Shown here: positions 33,662 through 45,073 of the stretch, piece by piece
How the letters are laid out: the number at the start of each line of letters is the position of its first letter
Numbering within the stretch: position 1 is the stretch's first letter
Notes under the pieces: model-generated
The model's database searches: none
Told to the model about the DNA's origin: nothing
Seen by the model: only the letters and a program-made list of their open reading frames with translations
Origin: Marasmius tenuissimus
Lineage: Eukaryota; Basidiomycota; Agaricomycetes; Agaricales; Marasmiaceae
Assembly: GCA_029532415.1 (NCBI GenBank)
Contig: JAQOTA010000054.1
Coordinates: 3,472,001 to 3,536,000, forward strand
Direction: 5' to 3'
Length of the DNA stretch: 64,000 bases
Translations under genes and position numbers: made by a program

Positions 33662-36600
33662 TCACGCTGGCCCATAGAAGGGGGTCATATTGCAGGTTCT
33701 CCTGAAGGTTTCAATAAGCTCAATGATTTGAAAGGGACCAAGACCAGAACTACTCACAACGACGGTCCATTCTGCTGTTGTTTGCTTGTCTTCCTCATCC
33801 GAATCTGTGTCGGAGTTGTCAATGACATCGGCAAGGGTGAGGGCTTCTGGAGCCTGGAGTTCACAGATTTCGAGGTCACTCTCACTACCTGTATTACTAT
33901 TGACATCGTAGTATACCTGCCCTTCATCTGTTCGAGTCGACGCAGGGCTTTTAGATGCCGGCATGAATACAGGTGGGGTAGGGGCACATGTATCTACAGT
34001 ACTGCGATACTGTGGGTTGACTTGGAAACGGGGCATGGCCGTTGGCACAGTGGATGAGGCAGTTGGTATGGTTGGTGGGGCAGTTGGGGCGGGGTGTACT
34101 GGGTGATGTGTGATTGGAGAGGTGGTTGGAGTATTTGGGGGATGGTCCAGGTGGGAGGTAGTAGGTGCATATGGGCTCGAGGCATGGGAGTATAAGGTGG
34201 GGCGAGCTTCGTGAACAGGAGACTGTTGACTGGGGTTTGTGAGGACACCCTGAGTGGAGTTATATTCTGTTCGAAAAGGTTGCTGTTGTGCGATGGTGTT
34301 GACGACTGATGGAGCGGAGGGGAAGGTGGTTGGGAGAGGGGAAGTGATATGCAGAGCTTGGGGTCGAAGGGCGGTTGCTGCAAAATTAGGGGTGGGGGCT
34401 GAAACTTGGTCCAACCATTGTTGTACGGCTGCAGCTCAATCCCAAAATTTTGTGGCAGGAGCAACACTGCTGGACCATTGCGAGATGCGCAGTCTGTGTT
34501 CATTGAGTCTGTGGCGAAGGAGACTCTGATAGCACGCATCTGGAACGGACCGTTGAGTTTGGCGCGGGCATCAAAAATTTCGCTGATGACTTACAAGTGG
34601 GTTGTCGTGCCATGACCTCCAGGGCTTGTAACTCAACTGTAAACCATCGTAGAAGATGCTCCGTTTCTCGGCGAAGGCGCTCTCTCTCTTCGCGAGAGCG
34701 ATCGAGAGCGAGTACTAGCCTGATGCCCCGCCTAACCTTTTCATCGACTAGCCATCGGGGGGGTGCGCTGCCACGTAATATCCACACATCTTCCCATAAA
34801 TCAGAGATATCCATGTCCTTGAGGGCGCTGAGTTGAAGGGGGAGTTGCTGGGGTACAACGAAGGGGGCGTCAGGTTGAGCTTGAGACAAAGCTTCGAGCT
34901 GAACGCAATATTTGTTGAATTTCCGGATGTCGTTTTCGAGGCTCTTCGTACGTCGGGATATGCTCTTCCAAGTTTGTTGGTGGAGCCTAGTTCCTGCATA
35001 TCGGTGGTGTCAGTCATTGGCCATCGTTGCGATTCTGCGAAGGGGAATTGATTTCACCTAAAGCTTCCCCAACTCCACCCACGGCCTGGTCCAAACAATC
35101 GCACTCGTGCAACCGGCCTATGACCCTTGCCCGTAGGTTGATCTTGAGGTCCCGGGCGAGTAGCAGTAGAGTCACAATCTCCATGGATAGCCCGGCGGTT
35201 TCGGGGTGGTTTTCTGGAAGGTTCAGCGAGGCGTAGAGGTCGGCCGCCTTTGTCTTCATTGCAGGAAGGTTGGCCTCCATGCCTGCCAGAAGTGCGATTG
35301 CCTCGGCAGAGGGTTCTGCCATCTTGTTGATCATTGCCCTGGTCGTTGCTATGGTCACTTCGAGTACCTCGATCTCGCTTTGGAGCTCAAAGACTTTCGC
35401 AGCCTCTTTCTTGAGACGTGCGGGTGCATCTGCGAGAATGGTCAGATCCCTCAGATACGACGAGAATCTGCACTTACGAGCTCGCCGCGAGCGTTGGGCT
35501 GCCTTCTGCTGATTCCACAGCTCCCTAAGCTCGTCATGGGGTATTCCATCACGCTCCAGTTGCCTAAGAGCAGTAACCTCCTTCTTCTGAATGTTCTTCA
35601 TCATCCGGCGGTCAAACCATTGCCCGTAGTCGTCCTGGAGCTCAGTTACAATGTAGTCACATTGGCGATCAATCAACCAGATTCGTCGGGTTCGCTGCAG
35701 GTAGGGACCATCAGAGAGATGATAGGGGAATTGTGAAAAGTGCGAAAAGTGGCACTTACAGATGAACGGCGCTCAATGCCGATGATTCTCCTGAGCCTTG
35801 ACCATAGTCGCTCCACTCCCTCACCATCGGTAAGGCCCAGTCCCGTTCTCAGCCTTGGGTTGTAGAAAATTTGACATACCCATTGATGCCCGTATGAGTG
35901 CAGGATACTCGTTGCGAAGATCAGTCGCTCGACAATGTCGTTGGGTAGGAGGTCATACTGTAGTCAGGTTAGTTGAGATCACTATGCAAGATACACTGGG
36001 GGACTTACCATTTGACAACTTCTGTCGAGAACGCATCCAACATCATACAGGCCGGTGACTGTGGCATCCTTTGGTATCATGGAGAACAGCATCTCCAGAA
36101 GGGCAACAGCATGCTTCTGTTGCTCTGCAGGAGTGTCGATTGAGGCCAGAAAGAGCAGTATATCATGACGACACATGAGGGCCATCACTCTGTTCTCGTC
36201 AAAGTTCTGGTCTCAATGGGTTTCGTCGTCGCCCTTTGCGGCCTTGTATGAGTTTTGGCATGTGTCGACTGCTTTGTCAGGTACAGTTGGGGTTCTCGGC
36301 TTTTTGGGTCCTTTTCGTGCCTCTGCTATCCTGGAGCCTACCACGTCAATGAACTCCTTGGTCAGGAATCTCGCTGACTCGTAGAACGGTTGGCCATCAC
36401 CAGTTTTGAGATGCCGGTGATGGAGGTTACCATTGAGTGCTATGTGGATGTCGCCGCCCCTGGGTTCTGGAGGTAAGTGCTTTGTCCTTAGGTTCAGTCA
36501 AATGTACTCACTGATTGAACGAGTGTCCAAAGGTCGTACCCCCAAAGCATGCTGGGCACATGCGTTGCAGGTATTCGTGACATTGCCCAGGCTTTAGTTC

Positions 36601-37927
36601 CGGGGCATCTGCGTTAGGCGGCGTGGATGGAGCCGGCGCAGTGCTCAGTGGCGCGGTGTGTGTCGTTGTCGGATCTCTTGGTGGTTTAGGGCTGGCTAGG
36701 GGGGTTGTTGTAGTGGGGGCAATGTTTCGTGGTGGAGGGGGGTTGTCTTCGACTGGGGGCAAGATGCGCTTTGTTGCTTCAATAAGGGCATCAAGCCGCC
36801 GCTCAATGCGGATATTGAGGCTGTCATAGTATTGTAGTGTGGACCCCAGCGCTCGGCGAAGGGGATCCAGAACAAGACTTCCCTATGAAAATATACTTCA
36901 GAATAGCTCAGGAGGGGTTTTTGTTCGGACATACTGTTTTGTTGAGGGTGTGGTGCCCGTACCGGCAGTATATGGTGCCCAGGGCGCCGGAAAGAGCAGT
37001 AATGGCGTCGGAAGAGCATTGGCAGAGGGCTTGATACGTATCAAGCAAGCGTATGGATACAGTGTTAAGGTGTCTTGAAGGTGAGGTCGGGAAGAGGCTG
37101 TTCAGGACGAGAGTCTGTGGTATTGACTGGCATTGGCAGTGCTTGAGTAGAATGGGGCGGTGATCTATGTATGTATAGAGGTGGAGAAGGGTGCAGAGTA
37201 AGTATGGCTACCGGGGCGTGAAGAAAACGAGCGGGGGGCAGAACGTATGGTCGTAATAGTAGGCGTGGATTGAGCTTTTGAGAACCTGACATTGGCCAGT
37301 CTTGCAGCAATATATAACGGGCTGAGAGGGATCCAGGTACTTTCCATACATCTGCTCCCAGTAGTTGATGAAGGAATCCTCCAGGGTCACAAGTAGGCGC
37401 TGCCATTCAGCATCAAATTGGATTGCCCTCTCTTCTGGGGTTTTGTTGGGTTTCTTGGAAGAGCGGCGTGTCGAGGTCCTTGGGTTATCCATAGATGTGC
37501 TCACATTGAGCCCAGAAGGAAAGGGAAGGGGCAATGGGGATATGGCTTCATCATCATTGGGGTACTGGTGACCTACGTCGTCCATCTCCATCTGTATGTC
37601 GGAATCGGGTAGCGCTGATGGCGTTGCCAGTGACTCTAGAGTTGTAGGATTGCTGGAAAGGCCACTTGACGCGTCTGTGGACGTGTTATTTGAAGGATCC
37701 GACGCGCCTTGAGACCCTGAAGCGACGGGTTGCAGACCAAGGCATTGAGCGAGCAGCTCTTTCAGCTTATTTTTGCGCTTCAGCTGGCCCTCAAGGACGA
37801 CTGTTCGAGAGTTTTTCTTGCTGTACTTCTTTACCGGGCTGCGGACGCTTGTGCCAACGAGGTTCCGTCTTTTGTGGTTGTCCCTATTGTTGCCCATGGT
37901 GGATACGAGCGTAGAGGAGTCACCCAT
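33662..37927 (-). pseudogene. KDZ (Kyakuja-Dileera-Zisupton) family transposase, with two in-frame TGA codons
   Basis: A multi-exon gene starting MGDSSTLVSTMGNN at 37927. The N-terminal part has YCCKTGQCQV. Next comes SIRLLDTYQALCQCSSDAIT, then STLQYYDSLNIRIERRLDAL, then the zinc-knuckle-like CHEYLQRMCPACFGG. The core follows: IHIALNGNLHHRH, ALMCRHDILLFLASIDTP, EQQKHAVALLEMLFSMIP, LYDVGCVLDRSCQM, HSYGHQWVCQIFYNPRLRTG, LGLTDGEGVERLWSRLRRII and LIDRQCDYIVTE. The C-terminal block is WEDVWILRGSAPPRWL..VRRGIRLVLALDRSREE. These are hallmark KDZ blocks. In-frame TGA codons occur at 36213-36215 (ETH-stop-DQNFDENRV) and 34436-34438 (KFWD-stop-AAAVQQW), both compatible with TGG to TGA. The frame after the second stays open for ~250 codons to 33662. 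The element is therefore probably inactive. Confidence 0.85.
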
Positions 37928-38049
37928 TACGGCAGTAGGGCAGTTGCCTCATGATCATGCCACGCGGGGCAGGCCCTCTTAGGTACATTTCTCACGGGGG
38001 TAAAACCGGCCCAAGGAGGCCTATTTCTATTACTAATCTAGCAGCCTAA

Positions 38050-38355
38050 GGTGAGATGAAACGATATTCGTTGTATTGCAAAGCATGATTTAACCCCGAA
38101 TCGTATCGTGCGCTCGAACTAACAATGCGGACCTTATTGTGCTCTGGAAGGGCACAAAATGAAAGGGCTGTTCTTATCGAAGAGGTCGCTAAGCACCTAG
38201 CATTGTTCCCAAAGTGAGACAGCTGATCTGTTACATAGAATAATGTGGGTCCACGATGGGATCCTCGGCCTGAAGCTAAGTAGGAAGGGTCATTATCTCG
38301 CGATCGCCGGCCAACATCTGCCCCTCTCTGAGTCTGAGTCAATTCCGTCACCACT
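38050..38355 (+). repeat. dispersed repeat, copy interrupted by a MITE
   Basis: Collinear with 18790-19110 (see that entry). It continues after the element at 38935 as GTCACCACTCTACTCG. Confidence 0.65.
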
Positions 38356-38356
38356 A

Positions 38357-38932
38357 GTGATGCGCGGGCTCGGGCTGGGCTCAAAGCCTCGGGCTTGGGC
38401 TCGGCTTTGAGGGCTTAGGCTCATCAAAATCTGAGCCCGAGCCTTGAGCCCAAGCCGGACGTCAAAGCCCTGGGGCTTAGGCCTGAGCCCGGGCTTATAA
38501 CAACCTCGTAAATTGTCGCTGTAAGGAACATAAGGCATCCCAAGCAGTGTAGTATTTGTCCGAGAGTGCCTTCTCACCATTGCCCGTCAAGCATGTTGAT
38601 CTAGAGAGGTGCAGTCGACCATCTTCCACAACTGGTAGCCAAAGGGAACTCAATTTCAGCTGTGAAAATCAAATGAATCACTTACTATTAATACCATTTA
38701 GTGTTGTGTTGACGCGGGGACTAACAATGTTTAGGGGCCTATAATGTGCGAAGTATATCTTGATTCCTGCCGGTGGACGATGGGAGAGGGCTTGAGCCTA
38801 GGGCTTGGGCTTACAAAATGTCGAGCCCGAGCCCTAAGCCTCCCAAAGCCCTCTAACAGGGCTGGGCTAGGCTTTTCAAGCCCCGGGCTCGGCTTGGGCT
38901 CACCAAGGCTCAAGCCCGAGCCCGCACATCAC
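38357..38932. mobile_element. MITE-like element, 576 bp, TA-flanked
   Basis: Terminal inverted repeats start GTGATGCGCGGGCTCGGGCT on the left and end AGCCCGAGCCCGCACATCAC on the right, with one mismatch. TA lies at 38355-38356 and 38933-38934. Subterminal blocks are dense in GGGCTTGGGCT/GAGCCCGAGCC words, like the element at 17588-18044, so both may belong to one family. It is inserted into a dispersed repeat whose unbroken copy at about 19095-19116 gives an empty-site reference. Confidence 0.82.
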
Positions 38933-39540
38933 TAGTCACCACTCTACTCGAGATGTATCTGAGAGGGGAATTCATGGAGGAAGACTCAAGAGTCAGTAGC
39001 ATTAGTGACCGTTTGCTCTTGTATACTGTAACGAACTCGCTTCCTATATCTGAACCCAGGTATCTGCTCCGCTCGAGAGAGTCGAACCCGGGGTGTCGCG
39101 TTTAGAACCGCTGAAAGCGCCAATCTGAAACAACCTTATAAACACATTCTTGCTTCAACCTCCACCAGCGCCAGGATTCAAGACACGATATAGTGCCGGA
39201 GCGATGAGAACTCGAACTTGGGTCAGAACGCAGGGCGACGATCTCTGAATGGATCAAGGACTTGGGATGGCTTGGGACGAGCTGACGAACTGAGACAAGC
39301 GGGAGAATTGAGCAGCCCTGCACTTCTCGAGGAATTACTGGGCATACATATGCGTGCTTTTTGGGTGTTCTCACTCTGTTATCGGAGGTGAGTATCTAAC
39401 CGTCGAGATTTAGGAAAAACAGCCACTAATTACGGCGTCATTGGACTGGAAACTCGAGACAAATGATAACCTGCTATCTACTGCACCCTTTCCTCCTTCC
39501 AAAGCTTTCCAAGTTACACCAGAACGACGACGACAGCCCA

Positions 39541-40920
39541 AATGAGCTTTTTCGAAGATTCGTTGAGACGACTGCTGGGAAAACCTCCAATAAAAGTTTG
39601 CGAGATATGTCGTTGGTGCGTATTTGGACCTAAACTTTCCAACTTCAGCGATTGATATCAGGTTCTTCAGGGACTATCTCAGTTCGAGTAGATTTGACTG
39701 TATGCTCTGTGGTCTTGAGCTCAACCAAGACATTCGGAGCGATCAATAGACTCTTCCAAGCTGTTTGGACGCTCAAGCCAACGAATTCAACAAGCCCCAG
39801 ATCACCCGCTCTTGGTTCATCCAGCCCCTTTGGACAATATAAAAACTCGCCTCTCTCTCCATCGTCACCTGGCAATCTTCAACGAGGTAGATTATCCCAC
39901 GGACCTAAAGCCATTCCACTATCACTCACTCCTTGACTCCTCAGAGTTTTGTGAAACAGCCATATTTCAACGTTTCTGTCGACATGGTTTGCAAGGAGCA
40001 CCACAAGCAGCAAAGCATAAGCGGTTTACGACTCGTGTCATTCATAAAGAAGTTGGATAGGAGAGTGACAGGGATCGCGACTAGTTGTGAGCACTCTAAA
40101 TCGCAAGCGGTTGACGAAGTTGCGGTCTCCATGTCGCGTTCGAAGGATAGCCTTATTCGGTCTTCGGGGGAGGACTGTTTACTAGCTCGCGACGAACGTA
40201 CTTCGAGGCAACGTGCGTCGATTGCCTAACAATCTGACTTAATGGCACGCTGGACGACGCCTCTAGGGATTTGACATTGAAGAGGTTACGTTGGCGCTGG
40301 GGCGAGAGTTCCATGATCGAGTCGCGGTTGCAGTTGGGGTATATGAAGGAATGTAGTCAACGGGTCTGTGGTCACGGGCGAGGATTATTCTCATGCGTTA
40401 ATCTCAGGTCATACAGATTCCTTTGACTGCTCATGGCTTGTTTTGGCCGTGGGTGCACGGACCTACTCTGCTCTTCTTGCTGTGGGCCTGGAGGCTACTG
40501 AGTTGCAGCTCAGGAAAGAAGAGAGCGATATCTCAGGAGATCGACGTAAGCCCGACCGCAAGAGTCCTACGCACCATATCCCCGGACGAAGTAGAAGAAC
40601 TAATCTACATTGTGAGGGAGGTGGTCTTTCCGTCTATACTATAGAACAGGTATGTGCTTCGTGTACCCCATCTTTGTCAGCGAGACACCGATCAGCCGCG
40701 ATGTAGACTATCCGGCCCACCATCCCTATTTGAATCAAGAACGTTCAAAACCCCTCGTGAAGGGACATTGGACAAGCATACACTCCGATTTAGACGTGGT
40801 GAATACACCCCAGGAGGTTGGTGGATACACGGTATCAGGACTCACTTCGCTCAAAAGATCGCACGACACAGCAGTTACTACCCTCTAGTGATTCCCCACT
40901 GCCGTTACTTTCAAACCTAA
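39541..40920 (+). pseudogene. weak coding remnant, possibly a decayed HET-type gene
   Basis: ATG at 39541 gives MSFFEDSLRRLLGKPPIKVC, and an intron (39625-39660) joins in phase to WFFRDYLSSSRFDCMLCGLE. The result holds two CxxC pairs (CEIC, CMLC), as seen at the N-terminus of many fungal HET proteins. Further coding-like pieces follow in other frames: HRHLAIFNEVDYPTDLKPFH near 39850, LTLKRLRWRWGESSMIESRL..KECSQRVCGHG near 40260-40370, and TPGGWWIHGIRTHFAQKIAR near 40810. I could not join these into one frame and found no HET core blocks. A decayed gene is the most likely reading. Confidence 0.28.
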
Positions 40921-42358
40921 GGAGCGTCGTCGACTTGAACAGGCAATGCGTGTGTCTTGGGTAGCAGCCAGAATTTTAGGACACGCAATTGGATCACCGA
41001 TTTGATGGAGGACCAGTGAGATCCACGTCAGTGTGGTGATCGACCACGGCTTCTTCGCCCCGAGGGGAGCTGAAGGGAGCTGAAGGAAGTGATACGGCCT
41101 GTTTACTTTCCTTTCGTTCCGGGAACCACGCGACTTACTTCAACCTGCAGGTCACAGTGCACTCAGACGCGGCGATTCTTTCTCAAGGAAAAGCCAGTAT
41201 ATACATAGACGATCAGCCAGGGTGCTATCGAACCAAAGATGGAAAGAAACGCGGTGATCTGATCTATCTAAGGTGGCGTGCAGATACCTACTCACGAGAG
41301 ACGTCAGTTGTTCGTACTTTTCTCGTCGATCGAAACACTGGTGACGCTTCTCTTAGAGGGCTTGTGGTTATCCTAGGTGTTTACCGAACGGTCCGGTTAA
41401 TCTTCATAAATGATCATGCAATCCGTCCAGCAAAGTACGTGTTACTCTCGAGCCGTCCTTGTCTTCTGGAGCAAGATCGCACCCATCCAATCAAACAAGG
41501 TCGATTTAAGTGCTGGTCGACACCCAGGGAGTGCAAACATTCCAGCAAGTAAATGCGAGCCTACCTTCGATTATCGTTCCCACACTGAGCACTGTGGAAA
41601 AACCCGTTTCGACCTACAATCGGAGATACGCCCGAATTGGCAGAGACACGAGGTCCCGAGCGGACACCTGCACGGGAGTACACGTTTAACTTTACGTTTC
41701 AGTGGAGAGCGTCCACAATCAGGAATAGCGCCAACGGTGGATATCTGAAGTTTTGGAACGCCTCGTGTCATGGTTCTCTCGATGTTGATTTCCTTCTTTC
41801 TTCAAGCTCCTAGGTCCGCTTTTTTGTCGAGTCGTCGACCACTGGTCTTTGAACATACCCCTTCACATGGACATCCCAGGGACTCTCATTAATGAAGGCC
41901 TAGAGAGGGGGTCTGGTGAGGGCAGAGAGTCTATGGGTCCTTCCAGAGTAGAATCTTCGACACTTTCGCCACATAACCATTACCAGGCAAAGCGGTTTCA
42001 AAGCTCGGTACACTCCGCCTGGTGACTTGATAGGATGATTAATCCGTCATGATAATCACACACGAGTCGGCACAGATACTATACATCGGTGATTTCCAGC
42101 GTAGTGTATACGTACCGAGAAAGTTCGAGTAGACAGTGATCTTGCGATCCGTCATGTGTCGCCCCTTGGCGCCAGGTTGTCTCATCGGACCTCGCGCCCT
42201 TTGGACTGTTGGACACTTCGTGTTTGACGCCGGGACGCACTATAAATCAACCCGCTCATACACTCTGTGGCACATTTCCTTCCGCCCCACTATCCTAAAT
42301 AAGCCCACGGTGGTTTCATTCACGAGTCACATTCGTTCCCCTGACGCCTCATTCCGGG
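40921..42358. other. intergenic or unrecognised
   Basis: An ORF at 41157-41552 on the plus strand (SQGKASIYIDDQPGCYRTKD...) is open for 131 codons, but I recognise no family and no splice context. Otherwise nothing supportable. Confidence 0.3.
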
Positions 42359-43020
42359 ATGAGCGAACGATTGAACCAGGGCATCTTCACGGTTGTAGAG
42401 ATACTGGGCGTCATAATAGCGGTAGCCCTGCAAGCCACGAGGTCGAGAGACGAAACTAGACGGTTGCGCGCAGAGACCGTACAACGGGAGTGCGGAAATT
42501 TTCTTCAATTCCTGCAAGAACAAGATTTCGAACACTTTGAAGATCCATGGGAAGATTTTTGGGCGGAAACATTGGATAATCACGAAGCGTGAACCTTTTC
42601 TTTTGATAAGGCGCGCACGTTCACTGATGCTGTACGCTTATCCAGTTGCAACAGATATCTTCAGGACCTCAAGAGATCTGATGTCTCTGATGAAGGGACT
42701 ATATCTGCCGAATTCGATGTGTGGCTGAAGATTTCGAGGGAGCATGCAAACCTGATTCAATGGCTCCCGCGTTTGAAGGAGGACTTGAAAGTAAGTTTGC
42801 GGGTCGAGCTTGTGTCCATTTTCTGTCTGGTACTGATGGGAAATAGTACGAGAAACAGTCTTGGTCGAGGCGCCGACCTCCTTCGTCTTACCGTGAGTCA
42901 GCTTGTCGAACGTCCGTCTGTCGTACGTTGTAATTCCCTATCAGGCGGGAACGTGATGTCGGAAGCCGGAAGACCTCGAGCCCGTGGTGAGATTGATTTT
43001 GGTGTCCTATCGCTCTGGCT
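42359..43020 (+). CDS. hypothetical protein, helical, uncertain 3' exons
   Basis: ATG at 42359 gives MSERLNQGIFTVVEILGVII and a charged helix RSRDETRRLRAETVQREC. An in-frame intron (57 nt, about 42591-42647, with a CTGAT branch-like site) removes a TGA and joins to CNRYLQDLKRSDVSDEG... and WLKISREHANLIQWLPRLKE. A following intron starts GTAAGT at about 42792. Beyond that the exon choice is unclear: one frame reads YEKQSWSRRRPPSS, another TVLVEAPTSFVLPRER, and the latter would fuse in phase to the gene starting near 43064. No domain recognised; a short N-terminal hydrophobic helix is possible. Confidence 0.45.
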
Positions 43021-43063
43021 GCCAACTGAAAGCATCGCCATTTAGTGCGGCATTCATTCAGCG

Positions 43064-44537
43064 ATGGATCCGTGCTATCTGAAGGTTAGGAAGCGCCCAC
43101 CTGACGTCCGTTGTTTATCTCATGCTATTCCTGCTATCTCAGTCAATACCCCTCATTCAAGATTCCAACGCCCGGCTCACTCTCAAGCTAGGAGCATAAC
43201 ATACCCACAATTAGACTATGATGGATCCCTTCGGAATTCTACAAGTTACGCTCCCGCTAAGACATTCTCCACTGTCGACGAGCTTTCTCAAGGCCTTGAG
43301 AACATCCAAGTCATCGACGAAGACCCCTTTGACGATGTGGGCGCTACCTTCCCACCAAGTGCCGGCGATCGACATTCGCCCGATGACTATTTTCACAACA
43401 CTTCGAACTTTTCGGCCACATCTATGCCTCATCACGCTGGACACCCACCACAGCACCCTCGTCGCCAGTCGACTGAATCCGTTTATTCTCATAGTAACAT
43501 TCTTCCTATTTATAACTTTCCGAACCTGAATTCGGGCAGTCATATACCCCAACACCCTGTTCACCCAGTGCCTCGTTCGAATACATCACCAGTTTACACT
43601 CTTCGCAATCATAGTCAGCAGTCTTTGAATATGCACCCCATACACGATTCTCCTCCCGACCCAGCTCCTTATTATCCTCAGGGTCCAACATCCCCGCCGT
43701 ACCTCCGTCGTACGTCCAGTCGCCAATCAATAGACCCTGCATCCCACTTTTCTTCGGTACCAATTGTGAGCGACCCGGATCTTCAAGCCAAAATGAAACG
43801 GCGAGTCAGCTTCACCTCCTCTGCAATCAACAGTAAGTTCCCCGTATCTCTTGTTTCGTGTCCTCACGACCATCCATTCCAGGCAAACCTGTCAAGGGCA
43901 TCCTCAAGAATGGCTCCAGTAGATCGGGAACTACAGACTTTCGTAGTAGGCCTCCCGAACCGAGTGTCATGAGGGAGGCATCGAAGGAGTCATGGTCGAG
44001 TGAGCCGAGACCTCGCAACCTACTTTCACTCAACGATCTCACCTCCTTGCTCATTAGCGACAGCCACAGCTGGCGGGACGAAGAAATCTTGGTCGAGTGA
44101 GCTAACTCCCAACCTGCTTTCATTCAATGATCTCACACTGTGATTCGTTAGCGACAGCCACAGCTGGTGGCGGCACCGATTGGCAGTCTGAACCGTTGCT
44201 GCAATCCCCTGGGGCCTCGTCATCATCCACCGTGCCCTTTCTTGATTTGGAACACGAACCACGAAGTCGATATCCCCCCGCAACACACACCGGAGGTAAA
44301 CGCCTTATCTTTCGGCTCGGATTAGTCCGTGCTAATTATCTTATAGCTATCAGGCCTCCAGCTGGACCAATGTTCACCGTGCATCACCTAACGCAGAAGC
44401 CGATCGTCGTTATGAGTAAACTCTCGAAACATAACCACGAGCCCCGGCATAAAGATGAACACGACAAAAAACACGGAGAAAGCGGCGTTCATCGAGTCTT
44501 GAAGAAGAAGAAAGGTACAAAGGAAGGTAAAAAGTGA
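43064..44537 (+). CDS. Ser/Pro/His-rich hypothetical protein with KPVKGILKN motif
   Basis: A long plus-strand frame with VNTPHSRFQRPAHSQARSIT, HPRRQSTESVYSHSN and RRVSFTSSAINS. An intron starting GTAAGT (about 43832-43881) joins in phase to KPVKGILKNGSSRSG. A final intron (about 44297-44346) joins to AIRPPAGPMFTVHHLTQKP and a Lys-rich tail VLKKKKGTKEGKK ending at 44537. Low complexity, likely disordered. The middle holds a ~97-bp tandem duplication (43993-44170) that makes exon choice there uncertain. The start is also uncertain because the first intron favours an upstream exon, so this may be the 3' part of the 42359 gene. Confidence 0.5.
43993..44170 (+). repeat. intragenic tandem duplication, ~97-bp period
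   Basis: Unit 1 is 43993-44076 and unit 2 is 44090-44170. Both begin TGGTCGAGTGAGC, share CACTCAACGATCTCAC / CATTCAATGATCTCAC and end with TTAGCGACAGCCACAGCTGG. Confidence 0.75.
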
Positions 44538-45073
44538 TCCCCTGCGAAGGACGTCCTGCATTGAATCTGCGGTAGTGTAAAGTGAAACGTCTTCTGTTCT
44601 CTCGGTGGATAAGTGCCAGTCTCCCCCGTCTTGTTACACGCTGTCACATCCGGAAAAGCTGGCACCTTGGACGATCCTTTCATAAACGTCTTTGGCGTCC
44701 GGTAATTCCCGAACGCTTCTAGCCAGAAAAACATTATGCTAGCATGATAATCGAGCGGACGCATTCTTCTTATCCCGGACACTTGGAACGAATAGAGATA
44801 CAAGGAAGTCAGTGGGACGATCAATACACCGCCATCTTTCGTCACGCTTCAGTTGATACCTTCAATTGAGCGTAAAGAACACACCAAACTTCAAAATTTC
44901 TGCTGGTTCGCGCCAGCCCCGGATCCCAGCCTACTTTCGATCGTGTGGCGTGCCGATAGATAATTTCGGAAGGTCAAATTTGTATTATGTTGAAAGGCCA
45001 TGCTCTTGAGGAAACTAGATGGCGACAGGAAACTACCGATATGAACCTCAAAGACACACCCTCATCTCCGCAC
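44538..45073. other. convergent intergenic region
   Basis: Between the 3' ends of the Ser-rich gene (+) and the kinase gene (-). No coding signal. Confidence 0.4.

Larger units (their letters stand above)
37928..39540. other. intergenic with dispersed repeat and MITE
   Basis: Holds the second copy of the ~320-bp dispersed repeat (38050-38350, resuming at 38935) and the 576-bp element at 38357-38932. No gene recognised. Confidence 0.5.

Noticed and set aside
38480..38740. Possible hAT transposase remnant inside the 576-bp element
   Set aside because: A short phrase looked faintly similar, but stops interrupt it and TA flanks do not fit hAT's 8-bp target duplications.
39066..39125. tRNA-like stretch on the minus strand (GGGTTCGAC T-loop-like)
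   Set aside because: No consistent D-arm or acceptor stem could be paired, so no tRNA call.
41157..41552. 131-codon plus-strand ORF with IYIDDQPGCYRTKDGKKRGD
   Set aside because: Reads smoothly, but no family, splice context or start support; kept only as a note.
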